From assembly GCA_964636495.1 (NCBI GenBank), contig CAZWSL010000057.1, positions 1 to 17,774 of the forward strand: 17,774 bases of DNA, written 5' to 3'. The DNA is from Desulfobacula sp964636495 (GTDB lineage Bacteria > Desulfobacterota > Desulfobacteria > Desulfobacterales > Desulfobacteraceae). The notes beneath the pieces were generated by a model. It worked only from the letters and a program-made list of their open reading frames with translations. It searched no databases and was not told where the DNA came from. Below, in pieces: positions 15,292-17,774 of the stretch; position 1 is the first letter of the stretch; each line of letters begins with the position of its first letter. The translations under genes and the position numbers were made by a program.

Positions 15292-15304
15292 TTTGTGGTA
15301 CAAA
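15292..15304. promoter_or_regulatory. second FadR-type GntR operator candidate, upstream of the MFS gene
   Basis: TTTGT-GGT-ACAAA is a 13-bp palindrome with a 3-base centre that matches TNGTNNNACNA at every fixed position. It lies 112 bases upstream of the MFS start, in the 189-base gap after the SBF-like transporter gene. Its arms differ by one base each from the perfect site at 12101-12119 (TTTGT against TTGGT). An AT-rich TATATAAG (15334-15341) downstream could be a -10 region, but no good -35 is seen. The rest of the gap is AT-rich and shows no gene. Confidence 0.45.
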
Positions 15305-15415
15305 CTGTCCGGGTAAAATTCCTGTTTTAATTTTATATAAGTAGTTGAATTGTAAAATAATATTAGGAATTATTGTCATTTCTTCATATTAAATCCAGGC
15401 TGACAGGAATCAAAA

Positions 15416-16771
15416 ATGGATAAAACAGATAATATACGATTACTACCGACTCTTTCAAACTGCTGGACACTCTTTTTGGGCATGGCTCTGATCATGCTGG
15501 GAAATGGACTGCAGGCTTCTCTGCTGGGTGTACGGGCAGCTATGGAGGATTTTGGAACCACAACGACCGGTGTGATGATGTCTGGTTATTTTTTAGGTCT
15601 GATATTTGGCTGTAAATATGTTCCCTTTATGGTCAGACATGTTGGACATATTCGCATATTTGGTGCCCTTGCTTCACTGGCATCTACATCTATCCTGATT
15701 CAGGCCATTTTTATCGATCCCCTCATATGGTGGGTTATGCGCCTGGTAACAGGCTATTCATATGCAGGTCTCTATATTGTTGCTGAAAGCTGGCTCAATG
15801 AAGCCTCAGATAATAAATCCCGGGGGAAAGTGCTCAGCATTTACATGCTGATCTCCTTTGGCGGACTGGGAGGCGGCCAGTTACTTTTGAATGCAGCTCC
15901 GCCTTCCGGTTTTGAACTGTTTTTAATTGTCTCACTGCTCATCAGTCTTGCTGTTATTCCTATTCTGGTTTTTTCCTCACGAGCCCCCCAGTTCGAGGTG
16001 ATGGAAAATACCAGTATCATAATGCTCTATAATGTATCACCCGTGGGTGTGATAGGGATAGTAATAAGCGGATTGATCATGGGCACCATCTTTGGCATGG
16101 GACCTGTATATGCTACAGATACCGGTATGTCTGTTGCCCAGATCTCTTTTTTTATGGGAACGGTTATACTGGGCGGTTTTCTGTTTCAGTATCCTCTGGG
16201 ATGGCTGTCTGATATTTTCGGGCGTACGAAGATAATCCTTGTTTCAACAATTGCCGGTGCCTTTATCTCTATTTTAGCCATGCAGCTTACCGGACTGAAA
16301 GAATTCAATATATTATTCCCCTTTGTAATTGCCGCTTTTGGTGGATTTACCCTCTCTCTATATGCGCTCTGTTCCGTGCATACAAATGACTACCTCACAC
16401 CCATTCAGATGGTTGCAGCCAGCGGTACAATAGTGATGCTCAGTTCAGTCGGTGCAACAATCGGTTCACCGGTAACTGCATTTTTTATGGAACTCTATGG
16501 ACCCGACTCCTTTTACGGCACCATCACAATAACATTGATTTTCTTTGCCTTTTTTACTTTCTGGCGGCTGACCCGCCAAACCAGACTGGAAAAAGAGGAA
16601 CAGAGCAACTTTGTAATGATGACAGCAAGTCCGCTTTCAGCTTCTCTCACTCCGGATGTTGAACTCAAAGACATTGAAGCTGCTGTCAAGGAAGAGCCAG
16701 AGGCAATACAATCCAGTTTTGAAGAGTTGATTAAAGAGGTGGATAACCCAGAAGATAAAAAAGCAGAGTAG
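15416..16771 (+). CDS. MFS transporter, YcaD-like
   Basis: Twelve-helix major facilitator in the inner membrane. It has 451 residues. Helices 1-2 carry LGNGLQASLLGVRAAMEDFG and MMSGYFLGLIFGCKY. The loop after helix 4-5 has GLYIVAESWLNEASDNKSRGKVLSIYM, a stretch strongly characteristic of the YcaD group. The second half carries the family motif GWLSDIFGRTK. A roughly 60-residue acidic cytoplasmic tail follows the last helix and ends in EVDNPEDKKAE; it is unusual but may be a simple linker. The start has AGGA (15405-15408) seven bases upstream. It follows the SBF-like transporter gene by 189 bases that hold a predicted GntR operator, so it may share the same regulation from its own promoter. 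Substrate unknown. It converges on yedF. Confidence 0.9.
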   Translation: MDKTDNIRLLPTLSNCWTLFLGMALIMLGNGLQASLLGVRAAMEDFGTTTTGVMMSGYFLGLIFGCKYVPFMVRHVGHIRIFGALASLASTSILIQAIFIDPLIWWVMRLVTGYSYAGLYIVAESWLNEASDNKSRGKVLSIYMLISFGGLGGGQLLLNAAPPSGFELFLIVSLLISLAVIPILVFSSRAPQFEVMENTSIIMLYNVSPVGVIGIVISGLIMGTIFGMGPVYATDTGMSVAQISFFMGTVILGGFLFQYPLGWLSDIFGRTKIILVSTIAGAFISILAMQLTGLKEFNILFPFVIAAFGGFTLSLYALCSVHTNDYLTPIQMVAASGTIVMLSSVGATIGSPVTAFFMELYGPDSFYGTITITLIFFAFFTFWRLTRQTRLEKEEQSNFVMMTASPLSASLTPDVELKDIEAAVKEEPEAIQSSFEELIKEVDNPEDKKAE

Positions 16772-16871
16772 TGACCTTTAAAATGGAACATCCGGCAGAA
16801 TATCCAGCTGATCAATGATCAGAAAAAGGGAGCTGTATGATACCTTTTAATTGACTTCACCTGCTTCTTTT

Positions 16872-17486
16872 TTACAGGTTTATCACTTTATCAGCCAGCT
16901 GCATGGAAGTTACAATGTCAAGCATATTGGTTGTCTGGCCTACCAGTTTTTCATCAAGCAGTCCAAGATGGGTCAGACACGCTCCGCAGACAAGTATGTC
17001 TACACCTGACGCTTCAAGTTCTCTTAATTCTTCGAGGATTCTGGAATCTTTTACTGAAAACTTTACACCATGGTTTACAAAAACAACTCTCCAGAGATCA
17101 CTGCCCATCTCTTTTAATGTTTTAACAAAATTAACCATCAGGTTCCGGCCCAGCTCATCATCCCCTTTTCCGATCTGCATGGATGAAATCATAAGCAGTA
17201 TTTTCTGATTTTCTGCTTCTTCCTCTAAATCGACTGGTTTTGAATCTATCTCTATCTTCCCGGCTTCACCTGGTTTTTTCTGTCCACATACAACAGATTT
17301 TTCACCATCTGAATCAACAGTGACTTCAAATCCATGGAAGTTTAAAAACCTGCTGACATTCTCCACAGCAGCTTCATTATCAACAATCACCTCAACTTCA
17401 GCAGCATTGCTATGTTCAATATATTTTTTTGTTTTCAGCACAGGTGCCGGACAATCAAGTTTTCTGCAATCAATTTTTTTTATCAT
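16872..17486 (-). CDS. yedF: sulfurtransferase-like selenium metabolism protein YedF
   Basis: Two-domain cytoplasmic protein tied by genome co-occurrence to selenium use; its reaction is not established. The TusA-like N-terminal domain (about 2-70) carries KLDCPAPVLKTK with cysteine C12 of the CPxP motif. After a charged linker (72-92) the DsrE-like domain (95-204) has LLMISSMQIGKGDDELGRNLM, the WRVVFVNHGVKFS strand and C167/C170 in LVCGACLTHLGLL. Ending NMLDIVTSMQLADKVINL is normal for the family. I chose ATG 17486 because GGGGAG lies just upstream. An extended frame to 17534 lacks support. No selD, selenocysteine lyase or selAB is in the window. A good promoter lies upstream. The gene converges with the MFS gene across 100 bases. 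Confidence 0.93.
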   Translation of the reverse strand: MIKKIDCRKLDCPAPVLKTKKYIEHSNAAEVEVIVDNEAAVENVSRFLNFHGFEVTVDSDGEKSVVCGQKKPGEAGKIEIDSKPVDLEEEAENQKILLMISSMQIGKGDDELGRNLMVNFVKTLKEMGSDLWRVVFVNHGVKFSVKDSRILEELRELEASGVDILVCGACLTHLGLLDEKLVGQTTNMLDIVTSMQLADKVINL

Positions 17487-17515
17487 GATACTCCCCTTTT
17501 TATTTTTGAGTAATA

Positions 17516-17544
17516 AATTTAAGGCGGCTTCCAATGTGTGTCAA
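17516..17544 (-). promoter_or_regulatory. sigma-70 promoter of yedF
   Basis: On the minus strand a perfect TTGACA (17544-17539) is followed after exactly 17 bases by TAAATT (17521-17516, four of six matches). This lies about 30 bases upstream of the yedF start, leaving a short leader with the GGGGAG ribosome site. Confidence 0.65.
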
Positions 17545-17550
17545 ATTTTA

Positions 17551-17574
17551 TTTATGAAATTCATGTATCATAAA
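17551..17574. repeat. inverted repeat upstream of the yedF promoter
   Basis: TTTATGA (17551-17557) and TCATAAA (17568-17574) are perfect inverted copies 10 bases apart, overlapping a second palindrome ATGAA-A-TTCAT (17554-17564). The pair sits immediately upstream of the yedF -35 box, where an activator could bind. It lies in the 276-base divergent gap before the next gene. That gap otherwise shows only AT-rich sequence. Role unknown. Confidence 0.4.
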
Positions 17575-17762
17575 AACGAGATGGAATTTCAGATAAAAAC
17601 GTGATAATCAATGGCAGAATAACATATATTGATGTAAAACCATTGAAACAGGACGCGTGATTTCGCTGCATCAATTTAAAATATAACTTTCCTGCTTTGC
17701 ATATAAAAGAACCTGAATAAGAGCAGCATAAAACAGTATGTCAAACAAATAAGGGAGTTAAA

Positions 17763-17774
17763 ATGGTATTATTA
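17763..17774 (+). CDS. start of a gene cut by the window end
   Basis: ATG at 17763 with a strong AAGGGAG ribosome site (17751-17757) five bases upstream. Only four codons (MVLL) are visible before the window ends. It is divergent from yedF, so a selenium- or sulfur-related gene would be a reasonable guess, but the product cannot be told. Confidence 0.6.

Noticed and set aside
16808..16822. CTGAT-CAATG-ATCAG as terminator between the MFS gene and yedF
   Set aside because: Only a five-pair stem, no convincing T-run on either strand.

Overview
The window looks like chromosomal DNA of an anaerobic, moderately AT-rich Gram-negative bacterium. A member of the Desulfobacterota (Desulfobacteraceae-like) is my best guess. 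This is inferred from gene content: a TRAP transporter, a fused isobutyryl-CoA mutase beside thiolase and 3-hydroxyacyl-CoA dehydrogenase, and a YedF selenium-metabolism protein. No rRNA or other marker gene is present to prove it. No tRNA, rRNA, CRISPR array, insertion sequence or phage gene was seen.

Layout, left contig (1-11969). A TRAP transporter operon (dctP, cut by the window edge, then dctQ and dctM) runs rightward. It converges on a leftward operon read tetR - icmF - thiolase - 3-hydroxybutyryl-CoA dehydrogenase (8884 down to 2764). That operon has a TTG-started TetR regulator, a likely promoter and an 18-bp palindromic operator just upstream. Together its enzymes would interconvert butyryl-CoA and isobutyryl-CoA and connect C4 acyl-CoA to acetyl-CoA. 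Divergent from tetR is upp (uracil phosphoribosyltransferase). It is followed rightward by a low-specificity threonine aldolase and a membrane protein joining a VanZ-like domain to a C-terminal beta-rich domain.

A run of exactly 100 N (11970-12069) is a scaffold gap of unknown true length, so gene order across it should not be trusted.

Right contig (12070-17774). A rightward cassette holds an M20 metallohydrolase, a FadR-subfamily GntR regulator and an SBF-like (BASS) transporter, followed by a YcaD-like MFS transporter. A perfect palindrome AAATTGGT-ACA-ACCAATTT lies ahead of the hydrolase and a weaker TTTGT-GGT-ACAAA ahead of the MFS gene. Both fit the TNGTNNNACNA operator pattern of FadR-type GntR regulators, so I predict a small local regulon for uptake and hydrolysis of an unknown, probably acylated or peptide-like carboxylate. 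Between the first operator and the hydrolase lies about 120 bp that reads like the C-terminal end of another protein. Leftward yedF follows, with a good sigma-70 promoter, and the window ends with the first codons of a divergent gene.

Most genes belong to known families. The least explained parts are the GntR-controlled hydrolase/transporter cassette, the coding-like fragment next to the gap, and the VanZ/beta-sandwich fusion. I did not find a clear, wholly undescribed system.
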